A stretch of 64,000 bases of DNA from Croceivirga sp. (GCA_028284665.1 JANQRG010000005.1:17324-81323); one strand, 5' to 3'; shown: positions 1 through 9,111, counted from the first letter of the stretch. Notes: generated by a model from the sequence alone, not told the origin. Made by a program: numbers and translations.

Positions 1-2
1 GC

Positions 3-1400
3 ACCGGGATGCCCATTACCGGATATAATTTTGTGAATCGATTGATGAAAGAAGGGTATTTTGTGAATTTAGGCTTATTTCCCGCCGTACCCGTAAAGAA
101 TACCGGGGTGCGGATCACCATTTCCAGACATAACCAGGAAGAGGAAATCAAAAGCCTGGTAGAAGCCATGGTCTATCATTATCCTAAAGCCCTTGCGGAT
201 ACCTATACTACCCCGGATAAAGTAAGGGTAGCCTTCCAATTGCCCGTTTTGGATACGGTACCGAAAAAGAAGATCCTTACGGAAGTCCATATCGAATATG
301 AAAGGAGCATACAAGGTATCGATAAGGAGGTATGGAACAGGCTTATGGGAAAAGAAGGGGTTTTTGACTGGGAGGGGCTGCTATTTCTGGAAAATGTTTT
401 TACGGACAACAACCGTCCTGAAAACAACTGGACCTTTCACTACCTTATGGTCAAAGACCAGGAAAATCACCCGATTCTGGCCACTTTTTTTACCATTGCG
501 CTTTGGAAGGAGGATATGCTCGCTCCGACCTCGGTTTCTACCCAATTGGAAGAAATACGAAAAAATGATCCGTATCATCTCACCTCTCAGGTGCTGAGTA
601 TGGGGTCGCCATTTACAGAAGGGCAACACCTCTATTTGGATAGATCCCACCCACATTGGCAACTGGCCCTGACGCAATTATTGGATAAAATGGATGAACT
701 TGGACTACAATCGGATACGAATATGTTGGTGCTACGGGATTTTGAAAAGGACGAGGAACTCAGTCAGTTATTTCACCAACAGGGATTCATAAAAATAATG
801 ATGCCTGATTCGTGCAAAATACTTGATCTTTCCTGGAATAGCATAAGTGAGTACCCGGCCAGCTTGTCTGCCCGTTCCCGAAGACACTTTAGAAAGGATA
901 TCCAACCCTATGAGGATCGTTTTAAGGTGGTATGTCTTCACCAACCTGATCAAGATCACCTGGATCAATTCTATGAATTATATAAAAATGTAAATAGCCA
1001 TAACCTTGCATTGAATATGTTCACCCTTCCCAAAAAACTGTTCACGCAAATGGCCCTGCACCCGCATTGGGAGTTTTTGACACTTTATTTAAAAGCGGAA
1101 TTTAATGACACAAACGAGGAGATACCGGTAGGAGTCATGTTTTGCTATAAGAATATGGAAGTGTCCTATACGCCCGCTTTTATTGGTATGGATTATCAGT
1201 ATACCAATGAACATCAGGTGTATAGACAACTGTTGTACCAGACCATCAAACGAGCTACGGAACTTGGGTTTAAAAGTTTGGACTTTGGAATGACTGCCTC
1301 TTTTGAAAAGAAGAAAGTAGGCGCTGTTATTATACCCAAAATGGCCTATATCCAGGCAAAGGATAATTATTCCATGGAACTGATGGGGGCCATAGAGTGA
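3..1400 (+). CDS. Oxoamine synthase (serine palmitoyltransferase-like) / GNAT fusion, 5' partial
   Basis: The frame is open to the left edge, so this is the 3' part of a longer gene. The Met at base 9 is probably internal. The first 75 or so residues look like the C-terminus of a PLP-dependent alpha-oxoamine synthase (serine palmitoyltransferase / BioF family), with the PAVP segment followed by a TGVRITISRHN-type strand and a closing helix. From about residue 100 to the end is an acyltransferase of the GNAT/FemAB-like type, with a SARSRRHFRKD helix and a closing segment LGFKSLDFGMT. Fusions of this layout are known in Bacteroidota. The synthase half would condense an amino acid with an acyl-CoA, the first step of sphingolipid or sulfonolipid synthesis, and the GNAT half could acylate the product. 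The lipid role is inferred. The catalytic PLP lysine lies outside the window and cannot be checked. Confidence 0.75.
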   Translation, partial: TGMPITGYNFVNRLMKEGYFVNLGLFPAVPVKNTGVRITISRHNQEEEIKSLVEAMVYHYPKALADTYTTPDKVRVAFQLPVLDTVPKKKILTEVHIEYERSIQGIDKEVWNRLMGKEGVFDWEGLLFLENVFTDNNRPENNWTFHYLMVKDQENHPILATFFTIALWKEDMLAPTSVSTQLEEIRKNDPYHLTSQVLSMGSPFTEGQHLYLDRSHPHWQLALTQLLDKMDELGLQSDTNMLVLRDFEKDEELSQLFHQQGFIKIMMPDSCKILDLSWNSISEYPASLSARSRRHFRKDIQPYEDRFKVVCLHQPDQDHLDQFYELYKNVNSHNLALNMFTLPKKLFTQMALHPHWEFLTLYLKAEFNDTNEEIPVGVMFCYKNMEVSYTPAFIGMDYQYTNEHQVYRQLLYQTIKRATELGFKSLDFGMTASFEKKKVGAVIIPKMAYIQAKDNYSMELMGAIE

Positions 1401-1521
1401 TTGCTTTTGGTGGTAGGCCAAAGGAAGTCTCTGGACTTTGTAACCTCAGGATTTGTTTTCTTAATTACGTAGTGCTCTCACAGTTCCGAAATCAAAAGAA
1501 AAATGACATCATTTATAAGGG

Positions 1522-1569
1522 AGGATTCCCGTCCGGTGCAAGTAGGAGGGTACCGCTCTCCTAAATCCT
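1522..1569 (+). other. Possible structured RNA leader upstream of the barrel gene
   Basis: An 8-bp hairpin (TAGGAGGG 1543-1550, CTCTCCTA 1556-1563, one G-U pair, 5-nt loop) sits directly against an outer 6-bp helix (AGGATT 1522-1527 with AATCCT 1564-1569). A 15-nt one-sided bulge (1528-1542) lies between them. It ends about 70 nt before the likely ATG at 1639. The bulge contains GGTGCAAG, which recalls part of a cobalamin riboswitch, but the rest of that riboswitch is absent. No function is claimed. Confidence 0.3.
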
Positions 1570-1638
1570 ATTTCAGAACAAGGTGGTTTGCGAAATGAAA
1601 AACCAGGTTTTGTGTCAAGCCAAAAGAAATGGCAACCC

Positions 1639-4344
1639 ATGAAATATTGCTGCTTCTTGTTTTTTTTGATACTGATCCAGGCTATGGGTTTTACTCAGGA
1701 GTATCTGATCAGAGGCAAGGTAACAGACGAAGAAACCAGGGCTTCCCTGGAGGCCGCAACAATCTATGTGGAGACCCTTCGGGACAGTACATTGCTGTCC
1801 TACACGATTTCGGATAAGAACGGCCTGTTTGAACTGGACCTGAATACCAGGCGGTCAAGTGTGAATCTTTTTATCACCTATAATGGGTATATCACGCTTA
1901 CCAAACAGTTGCAATTGGATACACCCGTCATCAACTTGTCGGAGCTGGCACTACAGATTCAACCGAATCAGTTGGAAGAAGTAAGCGTTGTAGGGGAGCG
2001 CGTGCCCATTTCCGTAAAAAAAGACACCTTGGAGTTTAACGCCAATTCTTTTAGTACCCGCCCCGATGCTACGGTGGAGGATCTCCTCAAAAAGCTGCCG
2101 GGCGTGGTGATCGATGCGGATAGTAAAATAACGGTAAACGGCGTGGAAGTGGACCAGATTATGGTGAATGGCCAGGCGTTTTTCAGCAACGATCCCAATA
2201 TCGCAACAAAAGGGCTTTCCAGGGAAATTATCGACCAGGTACAAATTACAAGCACCAAAACGGAAACGGAAAGATTTACGGGGGAACAGGGCAGGGGAGG
2301 AACAAAGACCATCAACCTTACCATAAAGGAAGACAGGAACAGGGGATACCTCGGCCGGTTATCAGCAGCATATGGGACCGATGAACGGTATCAGGCCAAT
2401 GGACTGCTCAATTATTTTAACAGTACCGAAAGAGCAAGTATTTTGGCTAGTACCAACAATGTGAACAATCCGGGATTTTCATTCAATGAGATTTCGGATA
2501 TGGCAGGTAGTACGGGATACCTGATGTCTTCTGCGAGTGCAGGGCAGGGCATCACCACTTCGGCCAACCTAGGCACCAGCTACGCAAATACCAAAAAGGA
2601 CGTCTACGATATTAATGGCGACTATTTCTATGCATATGCCAATTCTTTTGACGATCAAAAAACAGTACGGGAAAACGTGCTACCGGACGGCCGTTTTTTT
2701 ACCAATAGTGAGTCCAGCTTTGAGGGGAGTACGAATTTCCACAGGAGTTCTGCCAATCTTCAGTTTGATATAGATAAGACCCTACAGGTATTTTTGAACC
2801 CAACCTTTGATATCAACAGGACCAATTCATTGAACATCGCCTCTACGGTCTCTACCGATGGGGAGGGGAATAGTATTAATGAAAATGAGAAAAGGACGGA
2901 GAGTGAAGGCAGGTCGCGTAATTTCTCCAACCGTTTTACATTGCTCAAAAAACTGGGTGCCCGGGGAAAGTACATTGGTTTTACCTTTTCCAACCTCAAC
3001 CAGATCCAAACCGATATCTCCAGGTTTAACTCCCTGAGGACCGTCTTTGACGATATGGTGGATGAGGAAATCCTGGACCAACGCACGGAGGTGGACAATA
3101 CTGTGGACGGTTATGATCTGCAGTTTACCTATAGACAGCCGCTAGCCGAAAAGCTTTTTTTGGACCTGGGGTATCGTTTTGGGAACAACAAGCGGACCAA
3201 TGCACGTGCTGTATTTGATGTAAACGAAAGTACGGGCCGCACCGATTTGAACGAAAGCCTGAGTTCCGATTTTAGCTTTACCAATACCCAGCAAAGTCCA
3301 TCTCTTGCACTGAACAGGAGTGGCGAGCAGTTGCAATTTAGTATAGCCGCCAGATATACCCTTACCGAACTGGACAATCGGGATTTTTTACAGGATACCT
3401 CCTTTTCCAAAACGTTTCGAAATGCGCTGTTCGGCGCTTTTGCCAATTACAATTTTGGGAAGAATAAAAACATAAGCCTGGGATATAACACCAATTTGGG
3501 AATTCCTTCGGTAGATCAATTACAGCCGGTGCCCAATCTGAACGATCCGCTCAATATCATTGTTGGCAATCCCGATCTGGATCCCACGGTGACCCATGGG
3601 ATCAACTTTGGCTATAATGACTACAATTGGCAGGAGCGCACTGGCTTTTTTTGGTATACCCAACTTCAGATCCTTCAGGACAAGGTGGCGAGTGTCACGC
3701 TCACGGACGAAAACTTCCTTAGAACTACTACCTATGCAAACGTAGATGGGAATTATACCGGTACCATGGGTCTTAACTATTCCAGGCAGGTTAAAAAAGA
3801 CAGTGTCTTTTCGGCGCTCATCAATGTGAAGGCCTCCTTTGATCATAGCAAGGAGGTAAGCTTTAACAATGACCAAAGGTTAATTGCCCGAACTTATGGT
3901 TTGAACTCGCGCATTGACGGTACTTTTAATTTTAGGGAGTTGGTGGAGATTGCACCGGGTTATGGGCTGTCCTTTACGGCTTCGACCTATAATGTGGACG
4001 GGTTTGAGGATATCGACTTTGTATCCCATATCGGATCACTGCGTACCACTACCTATTGGCCCGAGAATGTGGTTTGGAGCAATGATATTAACTATACCTA
4101 TAACAGCAACGTGGGGCCGGGATTTGACAGGGATGCCATCTTTTGGAACATGAGCCTTGGGCTGCAATTGTTTAATAAACAAAGTATACTGAAGATTTTG
4201 GCGTATGATCTCCTTAACCAGAATATCAATACTCGCAGGACCACAGGCCTGGATTATGTCCAGGATTTCCAGGGTACTGTTTTACAGCAGTATTTTATGC
4301 TCAGTTTTACGCATAAGTTCAATCGGTTTGGGGAGAAATTGTGA
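1639..4344 (+). CDS. Outer-membrane beta-barrel protein with carboxypeptidase-like regulatory domain
   Basis: About 901 residues. The ATG at 1639 is preferred over an upstream TTG at 1588 because it directly precedes a signal peptide (MKYCCFLFFLILIQAMGFTQ). Residues 20-110 form a carboxypeptidase-regulatory-like beta-sandwich (IRGKVTDEETRASLEAATIYV). A plug-like segment follows (LEEVSVVGERVPISVKKDTL, then EDLLKKLPGVVID). The rest is a long barrel rich in alternating aromatic strands, ending in the C-terminal strand MLSFTHKFNRFGEKL. This is the TonB-receptor-like family called outer membrane beta-barrel family protein (OMP_b-brl_3) in Bacteroidota. No SusD-like partner follows, so the substrate is unknown. 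It stands alone between the lipid-type fusion gene and the TetR operon. Confidence 0.88.
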   Translation: MKYCCFLFFLILIQAMGFTQEYLIRGKVTDEETRASLEAATIYVETLRDSTLLSYTISDKNGLFELDLNTRRSSVNLFITYNGYITLTKQLQLDTPVINLSELALQIQPNQLEEVSVVGERVPISVKKDTLEFNANSFSTRPDATVEDLLKKLPGVVIDADSKITVNGVEVDQIMVNGQAFFSNDPNIATKGLSREIIDQVQITSTKTETERFTGEQGRGGTKTINLTIKEDRNRGYLGRLSAAYGTDERYQANGLLNYFNSTERASILASTNNVNNPGFSFNEISDMAGSTGYLMSSASAGQGITTSANLGTSYANTKKDVYDINGDYFYAYANSFDDQKTVRENVLPDGRFFTNSESSFEGSTNFHRSSANLQFDIDKTLQVFLNPTFDINRTNSLNIASTVSTDGEGNSINENEKRTESEGRSRNFSNRFTLLKKLGARGKYIGFTFSNLNQIQTDISRFNSLRTVFDDMVDEEILDQRTEVDNTVDGYDLQFTYRQPLAEKLFLDLGYRFGNNKRTNARAVFDVNESTGRTDLNESLSSDFSFTNTQQSPSLALNRSGEQLQFSIAARYTLTELDNRDFLQDTSFSKTFRNALFGAFANYNFGKNKNISLGYNTNLGIPSVDQLQPVPNLNDPLNIIVGNPDLDPTVTHGINFGYNDYNWQERTGFFWYTQLQILQDKVASVTLTDENFLRTTTYANVDGNYTGTMGLNYSRQVKKDSVFSALINVKASFDHSKEVSFNNDQRLIARTYGLNSRIDGTFNFRELVEIAPGYGLSFTASTYNVDGFEDIDFVSHIGSLRTTTYWPENVVWSNDINYTYNSNVGPGFDRDAIFWNMSLGLQLFNKQSILKILAYDLLNQNINTRRTTGLDYVQDFQGTVLQQYFMLSFTHKFNRFGEKL

Positions 4345-4560
4345 TGCCTCTGATGCCATCAAAAGCAGTTCCTACCACAAAAAAGTTTAGAAAGCAATAG
4401 GTGCTGTGAAACCACGAGTCAAAAAAGCCAAAGGAAAACGGCCTTTTAGTACCATCAGTACATACCACAATTGGGACGGGACGTACCGCCTTTTCCGAGC
4501 GCATGGCTCCTCTTACTCTAAAATGGCCCCAATGGCGACGGATGTATCCCGTATTCAATA
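4345..4560. other. Non-coding gap before the TetR operator
   Basis: No gene is supported here. A 62-codon open stretch on the plus strand (about 4389-4574) has no start codon near its beginning and no family I recognise. A weak A/T-flanked inverted repeat around 4430-4445 could end transcription of the barrel gene but is interrupted by a mismatch. Confidence 0.3.
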
Positions 4561-4584
4561 TTATTCAATCAAATGATTGAATAA
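4561..4584. promoter_or_regulatory. Palindromic operator, probably for the adjacent TetR regulator
   Basis: A perfect 24-bp palindrome has 11-bp arms (TTATTCAATCA and its complement) around an AA centre. Further half-sites lie just outside: ATTCAAT at 4553-4559 and ATTGAAT at 4589-4595. A promoter can be drawn through it: TTG at 4577-4579, 19 nt, then TATATTTA at 4599-4606 (a 7/8 match to TAnnTTTG), before the ATG at 4628. The palindrome covers the -33 position, as expected for autorepression by the TetR protein encoded directly downstream. That the TetR protein binds here is inferred. Confidence 0.75.
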
Positions 4585-4627
4585 TTTGATTGAATCCGTA
4601 TATTTATAGCATAGTAGTAATGCTTAT

Positions 4628-5233
4628 ATGACTTCTACAGAACAAAAGATAAAGGACGCGGCTTTTAAAATTTTCGCAGACAAGGGCTATGCGCAGACCA
4701 AAACAAGGGATATTGCCAATTCTGCCGGGGTCAACATTTCCACCCTGCACTATTATTTTCGCAGTAAGGACAAACTGTTCAAAGTAGTTTCCGATGAGGT
4801 ATTTGGAAAATTCAGCGGTATTGTGGAAACGATTTTTGATGCCGATATCCCCTTTCAAGAAAAAATTAGAGGTTTTGTTACCGTGTATACTGATTTTTGT
4901 AAAGATTATCCTAGTATTCCCTCTTTTATCGTTTTTGAGTCGGAACGGAACCCGGAAAAAGTATATGGTAAAATAGACTTCAAGAAGTTTGACCGGAAAG
5001 TGGAATTGCAATTGAAAGAATGTATTTCCAAAGGAGAAATTCGACCGATTTCTTATCCGAATTTTATTCTAAATCTGGTTGCTTTAACCATTTTTCCCTT
5101 TTTGAATAAGCATATGTTGTATACGGTTAACGGACTGTCCGACAAGGACTTTGATGAACTACTGGAAACACGAAAGGTTATGGTTCCCAGGATGATTATT
5201 AATGATCTCTATATAAATCAAACGGACTCATGA
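4628..5233 (+). CDS. TetR/AcrR family transcriptional regulator
   Basis: 201 residues, the usual family length. Residues 4-50 carry the TetR helix-turn-helix (KIKDAAFKIFADKGYAQTKT, then IANSAGVNISTLHYYFRSKD, with the typical YYF of the recognition helix). The C-terminal two thirds is a divergent helical ligand-binding domain. The stop overlaps the start of the GMC oxidoreductase gene (ATGA at 5230-5233), so the two are translationally coupled and the regulator probably controls the operon it heads. Its ligand is unknown. A sugar derivative is a guess from the downstream genes. Confidence 0.9.
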   Translation: MTSTEQKIKDAAFKIFADKGYAQTKTRDIANSAGVNISTLHYYFRSKDKLFKVVSDEVFGKFSGIVETIFDADIPFQEKIRGFVTVYTDFCKDYPSIPSFIVFESERNPEKVYGKIDFKKFDRKVELQLKECISKGEIRPISYPNFILNLVALTIFPFLNKHMLYTVNGLSDKDFDELLETRKVMVPRMIINDLYINQTDS

Positions 5234-6945
5234 ACATAAATGGCAAGGCAAAAGCGGAAAATACGTACGATGCCATCGTTATCGGATCTGGCATTAGTGG
5301 TGGATGGGCCGCTAAGGAACTCACCGAAAAAGGTCTTAAAACCCTCGTGCTTGAGAAAGGGCGGGACGTAAAGCACATTCAAGACTATCCTACCGCAAAT
5401 ACTCCGCCCTGGGACTATCCTTACGGAGACCGTATTACGATAGAAGAACAAACTCAGTATCAAAAGCAGTTGAGAACCGGTTACACCGTTACGGCATCCA
5501 CAAAACACTGGTGGGTAAAAGATACGGAACACCCCTACGGCGAAGAAAAACGTTTTGATTGGATAAGAGGGTATCATGTTGGAGGAAGATCGATAATGTG
5601 GGGAAGGCATAGTTATCGATGGAGTGATCTGGATTTTGAGGCGAATGCAAAGGAAGGCATAGCGGTTGATTGGCCTATACGGTATGGTGATTTGGAACCC
5701 TGGTATGATCATGTTGAGGATTTTATTGGGGTTAGTGGTCAAGCCGAAGGGTTACCTCAGCTACCGGACGGAAAATTCCTCCCCCCTATGGAAATGAATT
5801 GCCTTGAAAACCATGTAAGGGAAAAAGTCGCAAAGCATCTTAATGGGCGAATACTTACCATTGGACGGGTAGCCCATTTAACGGGAAATACGACCAGGGG
5901 CAACCGTGGAAAATGCCAGCATCGAAATTTATGTATGAGAGGCTGTCCTCTTGGGGCATATTTTAGCAGTAACGCCTCCACTATTCCGGCTGCTGCGGCA
6001 ACGGGTAACCTAACGTTACGTCCCTATTCTGCGGTAAGTGAGATCCTTTACAACAAAGATGACAAAAAGGCTACCGGGGTACGAATAAAGGATACCGAAA
6101 CCGGGGAATACCTGGAATACTATGCCAAAATTATATTTGTTAATGCCTCTACGATTGGCTCTGCACAAATTTTGATGCAAAGTGCTACCGATATTTGGCC
6201 TGATGGTCTGGGAAGTTCATCCGGAGAACTAGGGCACAATCTCATGGATCATCACTTTTTTGCCGGAGCTATGGGGGTCTTTGATGGATTTGAAGATCAG
6301 TATTACAGTGGACAGCGCCCGAACAGTATCTATATACCCAGGTTCAGAAATATACCAGGTCAACCGGATTCCAAAAGAGATTACCTTCGAGGGTTTGGCT
6401 ACCAGGGGGCAGCAAGTCGCGGGGACTGGTCAGTACATATAAAGGAAACCACTTTGGGGAAGCCCCTAAAAGAACTCGTACAACAACCCGGCCCATGGAG
6501 AATGGGAGTTGTAGCTTTTGGCGAGACGCTTCCCTATCATGAAAACAAAATGACTATAAACAGGGACGTGCTGGACATAAATGGGATGCCTACGGTGCAC
6601 CTGGATGCGGAGTGGAAGGAAAACGAACTGAAAATGCGTAAGGATATGGTTGAAGCAGCAGTTGAAATGTTAGAGGTCTCCGACTTTAAGGTAGTTCAAC
6701 CTCTTGAGATGATGAGTTACCCGGGCCAGGCTATCCATGAGATGGGTACTGCGCGCATGGGAAGAAGTCCTAAATCCTCGGTTGTAAACAAATGGAATCA
6801 GGTCTGGGATGCGCAAAACGTATTTGTAACAGATGGTGCGGCTATGACCTCGTCTGCATGCCAGAATCCATCACTTACCTACATGGCGCTCACGGCACGA
6901 GCCGCTAATTATGCTGTGGAGAATTTAAAGAAAATGAATCTTTGA
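5230..6945 (+). CDS. GMC family oxidoreductase (FAD-dependent sugar/alcohol dehydrogenase)
   Basis: 571 residues. The FAD-binding motif GSGISG is at residues 19-24, the GMC signature region GGRSIMWGRHS at 118-128, a Cys cluster (CQHRNLCMRGC) near 230, and the C-terminal catalytic region has HEMGTARMG (His about 503) and CQNPSLTYMAL (Asn about 546). It resembles the large subunit of gluconate 2-dehydrogenase and glycoside 3-dehydrogenases, which oxidise a sugar hydroxyl and pass electrons to a small partner subunit. The next gene, 3 nt downstream, encodes such a subunit. No signal peptide is visible here, so export would need the partner's Tat-like signal. Substrate inferred only to the level of sugar or sugar acid. 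Confidence 0.88.
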   Translation: MNINGKAKAENTYDAIVIGSGISGGWAAKELTEKGLKTLVLEKGRDVKHIQDYPTANTPPWDYPYGDRITIEEQTQYQKQLRTGYTVTASTKHWWVKDTEHPYGEEKRFDWIRGYHVGGRSIMWGRHSYRWSDLDFEANAKEGIAVDWPIRYGDLEPWYDHVEDFIGVSGQAEGLPQLPDGKFLPPMEMNCLENHVREKVAKHLNGRILTIGRVAHLTGNTTRGNRGKCQHRNLCMRGCPLGAYFSSNASTIPAAAATGNLTLRPYSAVSEILYNKDDKKATGVRIKDTETGEYLEYYAKIIFVNASTIGSAQILMQSATDIWPDGLGSSSGELGHNLMDHHFFAGAMGVFDGFEDQYYSGQRPNSIYIPRFRNIPGQPDSKRDYLRGFGYQGAASRGDWSVHIKETTLGKPLKELVQQPGPWRMGVVAFGETLPYHENKMTINRDVLDINGMPTVHLDAEWKENELKMRKDMVEAAVEMLEVSDFKVVQPLEMMSYPGQAIHEMGTARMGRSPKSSVVNKWNQVWDAQNVFVTDGAAMTSSACQNPSLTYMALTARAANYAVENLKKMNL

Positions 6946-6948
6946 GTT

Positions 6949-7527
6949 ATGGATAGAAGAACAGCATTAAAAGGAACCGGAATACTTCTCGGAAGCAGTG
7001 TAATAGCTTCGGCATCAGGACTGTTAATGCAGTCCTGCATGGAAAAGGTTAAAACAACCGATCTCGAAACTGTCGTTCTAAAAAAGGAGGACATAAGCAC
7101 TATTGCGAATATAATTGCGCATTTGATTCCTGATAGCGGGATACCGGAAGCCGTGAAAACCGCCATACCCCTGTACATCGATGGGACCCTGGAAAAGTAT
7201 GCCAGTAGAGAACAACGTCAGGAATTTGAGATTGGAATAAAAGAGTTTAATGCCAATTGTACCAACAGCTATGGATCTGAATTTTCGAAGTGTACCCCTG
7301 AAGAACAATTCAACTATTTAAAGGACATGGAATCCGATTTTATTTCCGCTCAGGGACCTACTTTTTACGGAACAATGAAACAATGGATTTTTGAAGCCTT
7401 TTTTCAAACCGAATTCGGAATCACCCAATATCTAAGTTATAACCCTTTACCGGGCACCTACACGGGTTGTGTCCCTATGGAACAGATCGGAAAAATTCAA
7501 CATAGTAATGACGCATTTAAACTATAA
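6949..7527 (+). CDS. Gluconate 2-dehydrogenase subunit 3 family protein
   Basis: 192 residues. The N-terminus has a Tat-like signal (DRRTALKG, then a hydrophobic stretch to residue 26) followed by a Cys in an LMQSC context that could be a lipidation site. The rest (ISTIANIIAHLIPDSGIPEA and following) matches the small-subunit family that partners GMC oxidoreductases. In this family the small subunit carries the export signal and guides the folded flavoprotein across the membrane. The gene is 3 nt downstream of the GMC gene and 9 nt upstream of the TIM-barrel gene, so all are one operon. Confidence 0.85.
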   Translation: MDRRTALKGTGILLGSSVIASASGLLMQSCMEKVKTTDLETVVLKKEDISTIANIIAHLIPDSGIPEAVKTAIPLYIDGTLEKYASREQRQEFEIGIKEFNANCTNSYGSEFSKCTPEEQFNYLKDMESDFISAQGPTFYGTMKQWIFEAFFQTEFGITQYLSYNPLPGTYTGCVPMEQIGKIQHSNDAFKL

Positions 7528-7536
7528 AAACATCAT

Positions 7537-8511
7537 ATGAAACGGAGAAAAGCGATTAAAAATTCCATGGTAGGTCTTGGAGCGGTTTCGTTATTGAGCA
7601 GTTTTGACACCATGAAAACCCTTTTGAAAGGAACAAGGGCCAGCGGTAGTGTGGGTATTCAATTGTTTACGATACCTTTTTTGGCAGACAACGATTTTCG
7701 CGGGACATTACAGTTGCTAGCGGAAACAGGCTATAAGGAAATAGAGCTCTTTGGTCCCTATCCATTTAGCCCACAAGCTACAAAGGAAGGATGGGTACAA
7801 ATGCAGGAAATGCTCAATCTAAAACAGCATGCCTTTTATGGCTTAACTGCCGAGGAAACGGCCACTGTCCTAAAGGAGAATGATCTTACGGTACCGTCAG
7901 TACATACCACTATCGTTACTATGCGACAGGGACTCAATGCTTTTTTAGATGGCATGGCGCCAATTTCACCAAAATATGCTGTGGTTCCGGCACTGCTGGA
8001 TCCTAACGATAGAAACAGCGCGGATAGCTACAAGCGATTGGCGGACGAATTCAACAGTTTTGGGGAAACGATGAAGCCTTATGGGATGCAGTTCGTTTAC
8101 CACAACCACGGTTACGAACATATTGTATATGATGGAGAAATGGGCCTGGACATTCTTATCAAGAACACAAACCCTGAATTCGTGCAGTTTGAGTTGGATA
8201 TTTTTTGGATGAAGGCCGCTGGGAAAGACCCGATCAGCTACCTCAAAAAATACCCGGATCGGTTTAAGCTAATGCATGTTAAAGACGCAGCTGTTGCGTT
8301 CCGGTTTAAGGGAGATGGTGCTACACCTGACCAATGGATGGAAGGATTTCCTTTGATGTCGGATCCCGGAGACGGAGTTTTTGATATTCCCAAGATACTG
8401 GAGCAAGGCAGTGCGTCCGGAGTGGAACACTTTTTTTTGGAACGTGACCTGGCTCCGGAACCCGAACAAACCATCAAAAACTCTTATGCCTATTTAAGTA
8501 AATGGATATAA
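7537..8511 (+). CDS. Sugar phosphate isomerase/epimerase-type TIM-barrel protein
   Basis: 324 residues. The N-terminus (MKRRKAIKNSMVGLGAVSLL) is a Tat-like signal, suggesting export with the GMC complex. The body is an AP-endonuclease-2 type TIM barrel: GIQLFTIPF at the start, FVYHNHGYEH, FELDIFWMKAAGKDP, LMHVKDA and FFLERDL carry the expected metal-binding His, Glu and Asp residues. Members act on sugars and keto-sugars; several exported Bacteroidota homologues sit beside GMC dehydrogenases and process 3-keto-glycosides. That role is inferred from context and not visible in the residues. Confidence 0.8.
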   Translation: MKRRKAIKNSMVGLGAVSLLSSFDTMKTLLKGTRASGSVGIQLFTIPFLADNDFRGTLQLLAETGYKEIELFGPYPFSPQATKEGWVQMQEMLNLKQHAFYGLTAEETATVLKENDLTVPSVHTTIVTMRQGLNAFLDGMAPISPKYAVVPALLDPNDRNSADSYKRLADEFNSFGETMKPYGMQFVYHNHGYEHIVYDGEMGLDILIKNTNPEFVQFELDIFWMKAAGKDPISYLKKYPDRFKLMHVKDAAVAFRFKGDGATPDQWMEGFPLMSDPGDGVFDIPKILEQGSASGVEHFFLERDLAPEPEQTIKNSYAYLSKWI

Positions 8512-8555
8512 GCCCAATCCGAAACAGGTACTGGGGAAGTTAGCCGGTAACAAGG

Positions 8556-8579
8556 AATGAAATAGTGCAGCATTTCATT
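8556..8579. other. Hairpin in the convergent gap
   Basis: Perfect 8-bp inverted repeat AATGAAAT / ATTTCATT with an 8-nt loop, 45 nt after the TIM-barrel stop. It has no T run on either strand, so a terminator role is weak. Confidence 0.3.
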
Positions 8580-8718
8580 GGAAGCCCCTAGTAAGCGGCA
8601 AGTTGCTGGAGAAAAAGCATAGTGTTGCCAGGCCCTGCAACTCTTATGCATTCAGTTCGTATGGATAGAAGCTGTTTTACCCTTTGCTTAGGTTATCCGT
8701 AAATCTTTCTTTGTGTTC

Positions 8719-9111
8719 TTATGAATTTTCCGAAATCAATGAAAGAATGTTCCCTGCCGGATCTTTAAACCAGGCAATATGGGGTCCGGTGTTTTTATCC
8801 GGACTCCAGCAAATTCCCTTCTTATCGGTTTTCATAGGTTCCGGGTATTGCTCAAAGACAATCCCCTTACTGATCAGGCCATCTACGTGGTTTTCGATAT
8901 CGTCAACTTCAAAATTAAGCACGGTAAATGTTGCGGGTTGGTGATTTTCCTTAGGGTAAATAATAAATGTGTTGCTACCTCTTGCTTTGATCTCCAGAAT
9001 ACCCATTTCATTTTCTAGTACTTCCAGTCCTAAGGTTTCTGCATAAAAAGTTTTGGAAGCTTCAAGATCGTTAGTGGAAAAGCTATTAAATATGTTCGCG
9101 TTCATTAACAT
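8719..9111 (-). CDS. VOC family protein (glyoxalase-like)
   Basis: 130 residues, one complete vicinal-oxygen-chelate domain with two beta-alpha-beta-beta-beta modules (FNSFSTNDLEASKTFYAETL; then ISKGIVFEQYPEP and GPHIAWFKDPAGNILSLIS). The ending HIAWFKDPAGN is the usual second metal-ligand strand. Substrate unknown. Last of five minus-strand genes of small enzyme-like folds. Confidence 0.85.
   Translation of the reverse strand: MLMNANIFNSFSTNDLEASKTFYAETLGLEVLENEMGILEIKARGSNTFIIYPKENHQPATFTVLNFEVDDIENHVDGLISKGIVFEQYPEPMKTDKKGICWSPDKNTGPHIAWFKDPAGNILSLISENS

Noticed and set aside
1528..1542. Cobalamin riboswitch suggested by GGTGCAAG
   Set aside because: The B12 box, the GCCACTG segment and the multi-helix core are missing.
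4389..4574. 62-codon open frame before the TetR operator
   Set aside because: No start codon at its beginning, no recognised domain, and its end runs into the operator.
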